A stretch of 64,000 nucleotides of DNA. Origin: Oncomelania hupensis. Lineage: Eukaryota; Mollusca; Gastropoda; Littorinimorpha; Pomatiopsidae. Shown here in pieces: positions 46,046 to 57,159 of this stretch (positions are counted from its first letter, which is position 1; every line of letters starts with the position of its first letter). A program made the position numbers and the translations under genes. The notes beneath the pieces are model-generated. The model did not search any database, was not told where the DNA came from, and saw only the letters and a program-made list of their open reading frames with translations. The stretch lies in NCBI GenBank assembly GCA_036898135.1, contig CM072511.1, forward strand, positions 81,735,699 through 81,799,698, read 5' to 3'.

Positions 46046-46069
46046 CAGCAGCAGCAGCAGCAGCAGCAT

Positions 46070-46131
<62 letters not shown>
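45850..46131 (+). mobile_element. SINE-C copy with (TAG)n tail
   Basis: GTTTGAGTGATAGGTGTGCA, ACAGATCGCCGCTCTTTGAC, GGGAAATCGCGCGCACATTG then CATCC and (TAG)n with an internal (CAG)n block. Same family as 44390 but with a different tail unit. Confidence 0.8.
45996..46131. repeat. (TAG)n with (CAG)n core
   Basis: About 16 TAG, 8 CAG, about 20 TAG units. Confidence 0.98.
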
Positions 46132-46705
46132 TAAATGTAGTGCTTAATAATTCATGTCTTTGAGCAAAGTCAACCATCTTTGCGCTTCTCAAAACACAGT
46201 GACTTCGCCCTAAAATTAGATGTGACCTTTCTCATTCCCCTCTTCCCTCACGTTCTTGTCTCTTGGGAAGTGTGTCACGGAACTGGGGTGATCTGGCACA
46301 TTTCATGCCTGGGCGAGCAAGAGAGAGGATGGATGGTCTGGTGCCTTAAAAAACTGCAGAAAGCCAAATAGTCCACGCATTGCTGGGATTACGCTGGAGG
46401 AATTTAAACAAAAGGAGTTTGCTTTTGTGTTGAATAGAATTTTTTCTGTGTCACAATGACATTGGCTCCATACTGTTGTGTATGTGTTTGTATGGGTGTG
46501 TTTGTGTGTATCGGTGTGTATGTATATGCGTGCGTGCAATGTGTGTGTATGTGTGTGTATTTGTGTATATATTTGTGTGTTGGTGTGTATCTAATTGTGT
46601 GCGTTTGGTGTGTATGTGTGTGTGTGTGTGTGCGAGCGCGCGCGTGTGTGTGTTGTGTGTGTTTCCTTTTTCAAAATAGAGTCCTGTCCATTCAACTATT
46701 TGAGC
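46132..46705. repeat. unassigned, then (GT)n-rich tract
   Basis: 46473-46660 is imperfect (GT)n. No gene. Confidence 0.7.
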
Positions 46706-47147
46706 CACGGTGGCCTGGCCTAATGGTAGAGCTTTGGCTTGCGCCCCTGAAGGTCCCGGGTTCGAGCCCAGGCCGGGGCATTGTGTTGTGTCCTTGGGAA
46801 AGACACTTTACTCCCGTTTCCTACTCCTTCGGATGAGAGTATAAACCGAGGTCTAGTCTGTGTCGCATACATTCCATTATAACGGAGTTTAAAATTCCTG
46901 ACGCTCATGTCCTAGACGGGTGAGTGCCGGTGACAAGAACACACCCAGCATGCACCTAGGGCCTTCTCCCCCATCCCTGGCTGCCCAGGATTGTGCTCAG
47001 TTGTCTGGAGCGTTATTACGATGCACCCAAAGGCTGCAAGTTAGCGCCTCGGGCGGCTTGAGTTAGATCCTGTATCGGCCAGCGCCTTGAGCAGCTCTTG
47101 AGCTGGAAAAGCGCTATATAAGAACGATTAAATAAAATAAATAAACT
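46706..47147 (+). mobile_element. SINE-V, most complete copy (about 440 bp)
   Basis: tRNA-derived head with A box TGGCCTAATGGTAGAGC and B box GGTTCGAGCCC, then CTTGGGAAAGACACTTTACT, GAGAGTATAAACCGAGGTCT, CTGACGCTCATGTCCTAGAC, GGGTGAGTGCCGG, CACCCAAAGGCTGCAAG, GCCTCGGGCGGCTTGAG, and a 3' end AAAAGCGCTATATAAGAACG with an ATTAAATAAAATAAATAA tail. This is the reference copy for the family in this window. Confidence 0.92.
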
Positions 47148-47477
47148 ACTGCAAATCAATATAAGCTTATGTGTGTAACCTTTATTTCTGGAAATGTTAT
47201 TTCAACTGATTCTGCGCCGTCTCGCTCCTGCTCGCTTTCCGTCCTGCCGGCCAAAAGGATATGGAGGCGCTTGCAATTCTGCATTAAGAACAAGTCAAGG
47301 CTGCTCAGGATGTGATGCGAGTGTAACTCAATTAGTTGTCAAACGGACGTCCTTGGGCCCAATTCTTGTCTCCCCAACCCAAACAGAGAGGAGAGGGGAG
47401 GGGGGGGGGGGACACCAATCGTTTTCGCTGAAGAGCCCAGATTAATCTCATTGTCCTGCTGGTGCTGACTTGCAGAC

Positions 47478-47478
<1 letters not shown>
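47148..47478. other. unassigned
   Basis: Poly(G) at 47400-47411; nothing else. Confidence 0.4.

Positions 47479-47545
<67 letters not shown>
47479..47545. repeat. (CT)n microsatellite
   Basis: About 33 pure units. Confidence 0.99.
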
Positions 47546-47549
<4 letters not shown>

Positions 47550-47734
47550 CCATTCCCTATTTTAATCTTTTCTGCGCTCTTTTACTTCATCTCTTTATTC
47601 GTATGATTCTCACTCTGTGTCTTTTAAAAAAAAATTCTCATCCTTGTGTCTTCCATCTGTTACATCCATTTCCTATTTCCTATTTTGTTTTGCTTGTCCT
47701 TCTCTCAGGCACGTAGCTTACTTCATGCACGCAT

Positions 47735-47898
47735 GCACACAAAGGTACACACACATCCCTCCTCTACACACATACATGCGCGCGTATACACACCCACACC
47801 CACACACACCTACACACAGTACGTACATACACACACACATACACAAAACACACACGCACAAAACAACCACTCTCCCTCTCTCACTACCCCCCCCCCTC

Positions 47899-47961
<63 letters not shown>
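47735..47961. repeat. (CA)n-rich then (CT)n microsatellite
   Basis: Imperfect (CA)n 47735-47865 then (CT)n 47874-47961. Confidence 0.97.
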
Positions 47962-47963
<2 letters not shown>

Positions 47964-49574
47964 CCTATCCACAGCAGTTTCAGTGTTGTGATCCCATCCT
48001 AGTCACTCCCGTCCGCGAGTGCATGATTCTCAAGGGACAGAACTCGTGGCCCTTTGTTTTCACCCAGTGAAGAATGCACACTCAGGTGCCTTGGGATGAT
48101 TAGGTTACTCCCCCTAACCTCTCTCCTCTCTTTCCAGCCTAATAACCAGAGCCTGCGTGGACATCGCGACCACTAAAGTAACTTAGTGATCGCGACCAAG
48201 CTCAGGAAAGCTTAGCATTCATATTTATTTAGCGAAACGGCAGCGGTAACGGTAGATTCCTTAGAAATAGAGATTCTCCTAAGGAGCTCTTTTTGCAAAA
48301 TGCGGATGGAAAGAACCTTTCAATCTGTGATGTTTTGTGTCTCCTTTAGCTTTAAGCTCTTTGTTTCGTCTTCCTATATATCCATAATTATGCTCGAAAC
48401 GGCAGTAGAACGGCAGCGGAGCGACATGCTTCTTTAGCCTGTGTTCCTTTCTGACTGTTCCGCCAAATGGATGCTTCGCTTTTCAACTCTAACTTCTCAG
48501 AAGCGTTGTGTGATTCTTGAACTTCTCTGAGGTGAAGACTGCGCCTCCACTACTCTCGAGGCCTTACTTTCTGGAAGATTACTGCGGTAAAATTTAGCCA
48601 AGTACGCCAGATTAAAAGGTGCTCTATATTATATGTTCAAGTTTGTAAACTTGAGACTCTGGAATCGTAAACTAAAAGATCACATGTCATACACACTTTA
48701 ATGGCCAACTTAACCCTAGAGTCAACAAAACGGATCAACTTTGTCATGGTCTACAAGTTGCTGTGACGCAATAATTGTTTTCCAAATGGCTAAAGTTTAA
48801 CTGTGTACAAAACAATCTAGAAGCTTCTAAGTCCCTTAACTGTTTGAATGTTTGACTGTTTTATTCTAGCTTTTACCCCATAGGTGGGAGGGGAGGGGGA
48901 AAGGGGCTATAACAATGAACGAACAAAGTTAATAGCGGACAAACAGAGAACTGGCATATTCATAAATCAAAATGGCAAAGACAACAGCATCAGGCTTTCA
49001 TACACATATAAATGTAAGCAAACATGCCACATCATAATAATTTAAAATGAAGTTTTCTAGTTATGTTTACGATGAAACTATTTATATGTTGCTTCTCTTA
49101 TTTATTATAGGACGCTGACATCTTGCTTGTCAATGGTTTCAAGTCTTTAGTTTCTTGTTTTCCAAGGAACAAGCCACTACTAAAGGTATTGTAGAGTAAA
49201 CAAGATTAAACTGCCACCAAAACTCACAGTCAATTCCGAAAACGTGCCTCAGTCATAATACTAAGAAGAGTCTTGGATTCATTTTTACTAACAAAGTCTT
49301 AAGTTATGAGAGTGATAGCGCCTGTATCAAGTCAGCTGCTAAGGAAGTCTCTTAAAGCCCGTCTCCTATTTAAAGGGCTCCTAAAGTCGACGTGAAAATT
49401 GCTCCTTTTTCCAACCCCATACCCAAACACAAACAGAACCACACACAACCACAACAACAATAAAAACAATAAAAACTTGTAAAATATCTAATTCACAAAA
49501 TATCCTATAACAAATGCTCATTTACGTATTATATTTGTATTTACACACTCTTTGTGTATAATAATTTATTAATA
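47962..49574. other. long stretch without recognised genes
   Basis: Contains an inverted repeat at 48164-48195 (TCGCGACCACTAA / TTAGTGATCGCGA, 12 of 13 pairs, 6-base loop) and the phrase GAAACGGCAG at 48234 and 48397. No gene recognised. Confidence 0.45.
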
Positions 49575-49905
49575 TTTGCGAACATTGAGTCTAAACTTCG
49601 TGTCAGAAAATTCTAAAGGTCGTATGCTTTAGACACTGGGTAACTTATTTCCCTTAGAGCATTATAATAAACAGGCGCGAAAAACCATGGAGTTGCTGGT
49701 CGTGACTCAACGCTGTTATAGCGTGTGTTGGAGGGCTTTGCTGAGGGTGTGAGTATGCGACTCGTATCTCGATCTATTGTATTGTTTGACGCGTAATGAT
49801 TGCATAGTGGGAAACTCACGAGATTTACGGTATTAAAAGGACCAAATGTTTGATAGTCTTTTTTTAAAGCTGCGTACACGCTTATTTGAGAGCTTTCCCC
49901 TAAAA
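49575..49905 (+). repeat. repeat G copy 2
   Basis: AGTCTAAACTTCGTGTCAG near 49590 and AGCTGCGTACACGCTTATTT near 49869 match 21370 and 21611. Diverged middle. Confidence 0.6.
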
Positions 49906-50038
49906 AAGGTGGGTTAATAAAACTCTTCTATGATAATACTATCTACAGTAAAAGTTTCAAGGGAACGAAAATCACCTCCGACTGACTTTAAACACTTACT
50001 CGATAAAAGTAATTCCCAAAGTGTGAGCGTGACCACCG

Positions 50039-50320
50039 TCGGTCTCAGATAAAGCAAGGGATTGAGCAAAGTTAAGTAGGTGTTCAAAAGTCGAACAATC
50101 ATAATGGTACTATGAGAGTTCAGTTGGACTGTTTGGAATATCGAACTAATCCTATACGACGCTTTAAAGGTGCTTAACGTTAACCCTTTGTATGTCTTCC
50201 GGTCACTTTAGGTTTGATAAAGCACGCGATTTCGAGTGGTTGAGTAGGGTGTGAAAAGTCAAAGTATGGTACTATGAGTGTTAAGCTCGAAAAGCTCAAA
50301 ATCCTTGAGACGCTTTAAAC
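50039..50320. repeat. two-unit degenerate tandem repeat (about 170 bp)
   Basis: GATAAAGCA, TTGAG.A...GTGT.AAAAGTC, ATGGTACTATGAG, GACGCTTTAAA occur in the same order at 50047-50168 and 50216-50318. Confidence 0.7.
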
Positions 50321-50884
50321 GCGATTAAGATCCATAGAGTGTATCACACGTGGCATGTCGTTTATGTCATAAGAAGTAACAAGATGACGCAGCGAGCCAT
50401 TCAAACGTATTTCCAGACACTCACATACATGGCCGGTAAAATAAAATAAGCATTTTCAAATATGTTAATTTTATTGGCGGTATTGTGGCTTGGCTTTTAA
50501 AAGAAAACATTGAATGATCTGAACTATTATGCTGTTAAGATAAGATCCGTTGGATCTCATTTTTGATATGATGATGATGGTCATTGTTGTCAGGGTGGCG
50601 ACGTGGTGATCGTCCTTAACGCTCATGCAATAGGACGTTAAGCATCGTTTTCCGTCCATCTGCAAAGTATTATTTACATTTCTTAATGTAAAGAGATAGA
50701 TTAGTTGTTGTGGTTCTTTTTTTTTTTTATAATGAAATCACATCGCTATTTTATTTAGTCTATTCGATCATTAACTCACTAGAGTTACCGGCTCACTTAT
50801 CGCGAAAACGAATGAACATCGATGATTAAAGTCTGCATACACTATTGGCAATATGGCAGACCGGACTCGGTCGTATTCAACGAC
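50321..50884. repeat. old repeats: match to 7.0 kb and repeat H copy 1
   Basis: 50411-50530 matches 7018-7160. Repeat H (50535-50660: ATAAGATCCGTTGGATCTCA, GTCAGGGTGGCGACGTGGTG, ATCGTCCTTAACGCTCATGC, AATAGGACGTTAAGC) recurs at 51248-51355. Confidence 0.7.
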
Positions 50885-51948
50885 CAAAGACCTTGATATA
50901 TAAAGACATGCCATGAGGCCCACTTCAACAGAGTTTACATGTAAAACAGCGATCCTAGCGGTAGTCCTATTTCTATGTCAAGGGAGGTAATACGCATTCA
51001 ATAAACAACTGTGTCGGCAAGGTCTACAGTCGATACAAAAGCTCTTTTATTTTAAAATTTTCTTTGTTTTGCGTAATTTAAAAAAAATATAAATAAATAA
51101 ATAAAAGTAGTTTGTTATATTAAAATATATACTACTTTAAAACAGTCAAGCTGATCTCATGCTGATAAACAAAAGAAGTAAGTTTGCATGCTACTTTCCT
51201 ACTTTGATAAGTTCAGCATGCCCCTGCTGTCATATTATTTTATCTGGTAAGAGATCCGTAGGATCTTATCTTTGATATGATGATGATAATCATTATTGTC
51301 AGGGTGGCGACGTGGTGATCGTCCTTAACGCTGATGCAATAGGACGTTAAGCTTCGTTGTTCCTCCTCCTATACGCTTATGTGTCCGGGGACGTTAATCT
51401 ATATTCAACTCATTATCTTTACTTGCTATAAATGTTTAAATAAGCCTGTAGAAATTCTAGAGTTTTAACTCTTTGGGTACTATATTTTATAACAAACTGA
51501 AATGTAATGTAAACACAGACTGTCCTGTAAAACGTGGACAGAGAGAGTGCATCTTCTCCGCCACCTCGATAGTTTTTCTGTTATCTCAGATATACTTAGT
51601 CGATTTTATCAGTCATTTATATAAATTTTCTTTTATTTGCTGGTTTCGAAGTTTATCTGTATCTGATGGAAACAGCTTGTCAAGTATCGCAAATCTCAAC
51701 GATTACTGGCTTGAGACATCAAGACCTGAGCAGTTCTATATTTGTTTTGTGTGTAGGTGTGTGTGTGTGTTTGTTTTTCTATGAGCACCACCCCACAATG
51801 TGTGCCACCTTGTCGTACTTTCTTCTTAGCGCGCGGCATTTTCCCAAGTGACGACAGTTATTTCGCTAGGTGGCGCTTCTCTAATATCGAAAGTAGCGAA
51901 CTCCCGGAAGTGGGCCTCATGGCATGTCTTTATATATCAAGGTCTTTG
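50885..51948. mobile_element. DNA transposon candidate, 39-bp perfect TIRs (1,064 bp)
   Basis: The 39 bases at 50885-50923 (CAAAGACCTTGATATATAAA...) are the exact reverse complement of 51910-51948. CAACGAC stands directly outside both ends (50878-50884 and 51949-51955), a 7-bp TSD. No transposase frame was recognised. It holds repeat H copy 2 and a hairpin motif copy. TSD length and TIR sequence do not match a superfamily I can name with confidence. Confidence 0.82.
51248..51402 (+). repeat. repeat H copy 2 plus hairpin motif copy 3
   Basis: Matches 50535-50660, then continues into CCTATACGCTTATGTGTCCG then GGGACGTTAAT, the conserved hairpin motif, inside the 39-bp-TIR element. Confidence 0.75.
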
Positions 51949-51955
51949 CAACGAC

Positions 51956-52904
51956 AAACATTCCAACCTTATTTTTAAATACGTGGTACACTAAGTCTTA
52001 TTCTTATTGAAATATTATAGTCTAAATGTGGCTTTTGATGTTCAATAATTTCTTACGTCTGCCCTCTGTCACATTCATAGATACGAGTTCCGTTGCAGGG
52101 TGTTGAAACTGATTTACAACCGACAGCTGTCGCGTGGCGGGCGCGTGCTGAAGATGGCGACCCTTGACATTCAACTGCGGAAGTCAGTGATCAAGGATGG
52201 GGCGGAGGGTGTGGAGAGGGAAGTGGAGGGGAGGGAGGGGGGAGGGGTAACAACTCGCTACATTGTTTCGTCGTGACCGATCTTGATTCGAGCTATAGGG
52301 TAAAAATGATAATAAGACTTGAAGAATGCAGCTGGCAAAAGTCAGACATTTTTTTCAAAACATTTGTTGGCTGGTCACTGCTGGTGATGCGTTGAGTAAT
52401 ACAGCACTATCAATCTTAATGCTGTTTGTCACACAGACCGATTTAGTTTTCTTCGATAGTTACACTAACACACCTTTTCTGTGATTGCCTGAAGGCAGGT
52501 GCGAATGATCAGGTCAGCGTAACCTAATAATAGTAGCGAAAATAGATATCACCTGCACTTCTCATTGTCCAGAGCTGACCACACTTTGTCCAGAGCTGAC
52601 CACACTACAGAGATAACGGAATGTTCAATACAGTTTCCGAGATTGCTGCGCTTTGCATTGATCTGCTCATCTCAGGGCCATACAATTTCGTGCGATTATG
52701 ACTACTCGTGATTGCCATTTCATCCAACAGCTAAGTAATCAAACAAGCAACATGTGGGATTTTAAACAAAAAGACAGAATAAAAAGTATGCTTTTCAATG
52801 TATTACCGGTTAAATTCCAGGAGCATGGACTAAAACCTATTATCTTGTCGAAACCCTAACCCTAAAGACACATGCGGGACGCGGCTTACTAACATCCGAC
52901 AAGC
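51956..52904. other. unassigned
   Basis: Contains a 21-bp tandem pair around GTCCAGAGCTGACCACACT at 52567-52607. No gene recognised. Confidence 0.4.
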
Positions 52905-53312
52905 GAGGTAATGGGTTTTGAGTGGTTGGAGCACTCGCTACTGTGTCGCAAGTAAAGCATCGTCCAGTGCGGTTAGCACTTGGATGGGTGACCGCAAAAC
53001 GTGAAGCGACAAATAACAACGCCCTCAGTTGACTCAACTGTGACTGAGTACCTCTCTCTTAAGGGTGGGGAAGGTAAAGCAGCGAGGGAGAGAGATGGGC
53101 ATCACCCTCATTACGCTGGCCCAATTTTGCAAGATAAGTGTGATCTCCAACATCACGCTCCCTATAATTAAAGTGGTGGTTCACCCGTCCCCTATACGCT
53201 TAATGTGTCCGGGGACGTAAATTTTACTAAAAAAAAATAAATAAAAAAATAATCACGCTCCTCTACGGCCACAAGGCTATGGGCCTACCTTTACCTTTAT
53301 TACCTTTACCTA
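52905..53312 (+). mobile_element. SINE-5S copy 2 (no hAT insertion)
   Basis: GAGTGGTTGGAGCACTCGCT, CTGTGTCGCAAGTAAAGCAT, CGTCCAGTGCGGTTAGCACT then TGGATGGGTGACCGC: tRNA-like and 5S-like parts joined, as in the 22.3-22.9 kb copy. The body (GGTGGGGAAGGTAAAGCAGC, ATGGGCATCACCCTCATTAC) ends in (TTTACC)n at 53286-53312. A 90-bp poly(A) retroposon sits inside (53162-53251). Confidence 0.85.
53162..53251 (+). mobile_element. 90-bp poly(A)-tailed mini-retroposon in SINE-5S
   Basis: Perfect 10-bp TSD ATCACGCTCC (53152-53161 and 53252-53261). The insert is a short unit with the conserved hairpin motif (CCCGTCCCCTATACGC...TGTCCGGGGACG) followed by an A-rich tail (53229-53251). The uninterrupted order is seen in the other SINE-5S copy. 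Confidence 0.85.
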
Positions 53313-53344
53313 GAAATTAGCCCTACTACTACCAAAGCGTTAAC

Positions 53345-53655
53345 GCGGCAAGGATGGCTCAGTGGCCCGTTTGGTATACCTGCTTCTTATGCGAAGCGGG
53401 TTCGACCCCAAGACGTGAACATTGAACGAACATTGGAGTTTAACGTCTACACCCACCATTGGCGATATGGCAGGTGAGAATAACCATCCCAGAAAGGAAG
53501 GGGTAGGAACCTAAATCAATACTGAACCATCGGAGCAATCACACTGCTAAGATCGACAGTGAAAATGGCCACTTTTTTTTATCTTGCCCACCACGTGAAT
53601 CGAACCTGGGTACATCGGTTTGCCAGGCGAACCATTGATCTACGGCGGTGGGACA
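53345..53655. mobile_element. SINE-like unit with tRNA-like promoters facing inward from both ends
   Basis: Left end, + strand: A box TGGCTCAGTGG, B box GGGTTCGACCCC. Right end, - strand: A box TAGATCAATGG, B box AGGTTCGATTC, with near-paired ends CCCACC/GGTGGG. Between them about 150 bp including AATGGCCACTTTTTTTT. A partial copy of the right part lies at 10590-10705. It may be two oppositely oriented SINEs joined, or one composite. Confidence 0.65.
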
Positions 53656-54311
53656 CACCAGATTTTAGCATAGTACTATCGTAATATGTATAAGCTGAAT
53701 CTCTGTAGTAAGCGCCACGAGAAGCTCTGCGAGCTTGTAAGCCGCGCTATATTAAAACAATCCATTTTCGACGGTGTCACAAACGTGCTTGCCCAGTGGC
53801 TACTCTTTGCACTCAATGCTCATAAAGGCAGCTGACCGCAGCTCAAGGGTAACACCCTAACGCTAATAACACAGAGATGCCAGGATGAAGTGCGGATAAT
53901 CTATAAATACTGATATTGTCCCGCAAATTTATCTGTGATGAATCTCTCCTTTTTCATTTTCGACAAAGGCGCGCACCTCTTCTACTAAAACCCCATCATC
54001 ATACACTAAAATGGCATGATCCCTGCTGTCAAACGGACGATCCTTGTTATAAATGAATATTTTAATGCGTTACCTATGATGTTTTCTTGTGTGTGTATGT
54101 GTGTGTATGTGTTGTTGTTGACAAAAGCACCCTTTATAAATAAGCTGGTGAGCTGCTGCATAAATTCTTAAACTTTACACTACACCTGCTCAGCCCAAAT
54201 ACTTATTTAAAAAGGCTGGGTTGCTCGTTCGTTAGATACAGTAACGTTCCCAGATACATGAGCTAAGGCTGGGATCTATCGTGTGACGTTTAAAAACCAG
54301 TGGTTTTCATT
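53656..54311. other. unassigned
   Basis: Short (GT)n near 54088-54112; nothing else. Confidence 0.4.
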
Positions 54312-55265
54312 TTCTATCCTATCCTATCCTATCCCGTAAATCGAAGGCCAGTGGAGCACCACAGATGATCGTTTAACCAGCGCACTCCATCTTTCTCTGT
54401 CCACAGCAACCCTCCTGGCTTCGCTCAGTGTCAAGCCAGTCCATTCTCGAATGTTATCCTCCCATCTCTTTTTCTGTTTCCCTCTTCTTCTGCCTCATTG
54501 CACCGTGCCTTGCAGGATGGTATTTGCAAGGCCGGATGCTATGGTGACGTGGCCATACCATCGAAGTTTCCATTTCTTCACCACTGTGACCATGTCATCA
54601 TGTTGTCCAATGGCTTGTGTGATGGTCTGTCGGGCTTCGTCATTGGTGATGTGCTGAGTATAGGAAATGCCCAGAAGTCTTCCGTAGCACATGATCTCCA
54701 TGCTTTGTATTCTTCGTTGTAGATCTGCTGTGAGGGTCCATGTTTCGCACGCGTATATGAAGATGTAGATTACAAAGGAGTGCAGCACCCTTATCTTAGA
54801 ATGTAGACTGATGGTCCTAGCTTTCCAAATGGGCTTCAACCTTGTCAGGGCCGCAGTTGTTTGTGCGATCATGAAGAGGACTTCCTGTCGGAACCCATTG
54901 TCTGATACAATGGCTCCTAAATATTTGAAGCTATGCACTGTGTTGAGGAATTGGCTTTGGACGTTGATGTCGGTGTTGATGCCATTAATGTTGTTGGTCA
55001 TCATTTTGGTCTTCTCTGCACTTATTTCCATTCCAAAGGCTCTGAGGGTGGTGTCAAACCTCTGTACGATCTGTTCAAGTTCTTGTTCCTCTCCAGCCAG
55101 TCCATCAATGCCATCCTCAAAACGGAGGTTGGAGATTGCTCTACGCCCTATGCCTTGGTGATCTGCACAGGCATCTGACATAACGCGCTCTAGGAAGATG
55201 TTGGAGAATGTTGGAGAGAGTTGGCATCCTTGAGGCAAGCTGACTGTTGTTTTGAACCAGTTTTG
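54312..55265 (-). pseudogene. LINE reverse transcriptase, palm to C-terminus (copy 5)
   Basis: Longest uninterrupted frame of the (GGATA)n LINE family (minus, 55238 to 54495): QGCQLSPTFSNIFLERVMSD, LRFEDGIDGLAGEE, MEISAEKTKMMTNN, LNTVHSFKYLGAIVSDN, YACETWTLTADLQRRIQS, RLLGISYTQHITNDEARQ and KWKLRWYGHVTIASG. The catalytic motif reads FEDG where FADD is expected, so it is inactive despite the open frame. C-terminal sequence continues in other frames to the (GGATA)n tail at 54316-54335. 5'-truncated near 55265. Confidence 0.9.
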
Positions 55266-55661
55266 CCTCTTGCCGGCTTTTGACAGATACTATTTTTAGC
55301 TGAAGAGGGGTGGCTAGCGGTTGCTATTGGCATGGTACCAAACAACTTCGGAATTATTTGGATTCAAACAAATAAATATACTTTCGAAAGAGTTGTTTTT
55401 GTTGTAAGCTGGTTTTTGTCTCAGTGAGGCAACACTCACTGTGAATGTTAAAAAGGATCTATCGAGAGGGCATGGTCACATTGGGTCCACAGGATGCGGA
55501 AAGCGCGCTATTAAAATATCCAAAATTCAACATCAGATTGCCGTTGTCAACTTTTACAATTTAATTTACATCAAATTCATTTCAAATTTAAATTCAATTC
55601 ATTAATTTATTTTCACTTCTGTTTCTAATACTTGTGATTCTAGACTAAAACACAAACATAA
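55266..55661. other. unassigned
   Basis: AT-rich with ATTCA/AATTT words; no feature. Confidence 0.4.
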
Positions 55662-55663
55662 TA

Positions 55664-56507
55664 CAGTAAAACCTCCGTTTTAAGACCTTTAAATTGCCAT
55701 TAAAACGAGGTCGTAAATTGGAGGGGTCTTAAAAAGGAAGTAGGACATTTTCAAAAAAGACATTAAGAAAATTAATTAAGTAAAATAAATACATGTACAA
55801 AAAGTACACATACCATTAAGTATATGGAACATCTACCATCTTTCATAAATATAGATTAAATTCTGTCTCACAACCAATACAGTCAATATCTTCCTGTTCC
55901 TCATTATTTGCAAAATAAAAAATCAATGTTGGTATGATAGTTGTTTAAAAGTGTATGTAAGTGCTGAGTGCATGTTTGGAATTATAACTATTTATAAGAC
56001 AACCCCATTAATATTGTTGTAATTATTTTTATTCAATCATTGAATAGTTTGTTGTTGTGTGTTTTTTTAAAAGAAAGCGGTTATTTCTGTTTGTTTGCAT
56101 GACCCATCAACCCCCACCCCTACCCCCCACCCCTCCACCCGTGCATGTTCTCTTAGTATGTCACTTTGAACACCAGACATGGTGTCGGCAAAATCTGACA
56201 GGCTCCTGCTCAGGGCAAATCTGGTCAGCTCCTTAGAGTATTTCAAGCTGTTTTCATGCATCGTCTGCTGTTAAAGGTTTTAAACGAAACTGTTTTCTTC
56301 AAGAGCACAGATATAGTATTGCTTTGGAATCGGAATTTTTCAGATGCTAGGTCGTAAAATTTCATTATTTGAAGGTCGCAAGTCGCGTTTTAGATGGAGT
56401 CGTTTAAGAGAGGTCGTTTATATAGTACAAACCATCGGTGAATTTTGTTCTGGTCGTATGTGGGAGGAAGTCGTTTAAGAGAGGGTCGCAAAACGGAGGT
56501 TTTACTG
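55664..56507. mobile_element. pogo/Tigger-like (Tc1/mariner group) element, 844 bp
   Basis: Both ends read CAGTAAAACCTCCGTTTT (18-bp perfect TIR; similarity continues as AAGACC / GCGACC) and are flanked by TA (55662-55663, 56508-56509). CAGT.....CCTC ends with a TA target fit pogo/Tigger-type elements. Subterminal words AGGTCGTAAA and GTCGTTTAAGAGAG are repeated. No transposase recognised; a 64-codon minus frame at 56067-56261 is of unknown meaning. Confidence 0.85.
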
Positions 56508-56509
56508 TA

Positions 56510-57015
56510 TAACCATTGTCTATTTCGTCCTTTGTTAAACCTGCATGGGTCGATCTTTCGGTCACTATACCAACTTCGCCTATGCAGCCAGCATCATCTT
56601 CTCCAAATTCCTTTGTTCCTCACTCAGTTCACCGCTCTTGTCGTCCTATCAAACGTCCCACGCACACGCCATGACGTGAAGAAGAGTGGAGGGGCTTGCT
56701 CGCCGCCTACTTGAACACGTTGTCCTGTAGATCTGGAGATGCTTTATCTGATCTGACTCACACTGAGTATCGGAGATTGTAAAAACTCACTACATCCAAA
56801 AACAATGCAAGACCCAGGCCTATGGTGCACGAAAGTCAGTGATCTAAAGGCTTTGCTCAAAAAGGCATCTGAGGTTGATTGAAAAATCCGTTTCACGTGC
56901 TGCAGACACATGCAGGTAACGTGCTTTCCGGGCCGGGTGATATATCGGTGTTCGGCTTTCGAAAATAACAGCTATAGGGACTAAGTACAGAGCGGAGGCC
57001 TACCTGGAGGAAGGT
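56510..57015. other. unassigned
   Basis: No feature recognised. Confidence 0.4.
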
Positions 57016-57017
57016 CC

Positions 57018-57080
57018 TTCTTCTCCTCCTCCTCTTCATCCTCATCATCATTATCAAAGTCATAGTCGCCGTCGTCATTG

Positions 57081-57159
<79 letters not shown>

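Noticed and set aside
46706..46780. tRNA gene
   Set aside because: Promoter boxes belong to the head of SINE-V; the body and tail that follow match other SINE copies.
51473..51978. Transposase of the 39-bp-TIR element
   Set aside because: Overlapping short frames without any transposase motif; judged non-coding.
52950..52990. 5S rRNA gene
   Set aside because: Only the central control region is 5S-like; both 5S ends are missing and the match recurs inside a SINE.
56067..56261. Transposase fragment in the pogo-like element
   Set aside because: 64 codons with no DDE or helix-turn-helix motif that I can recognise.
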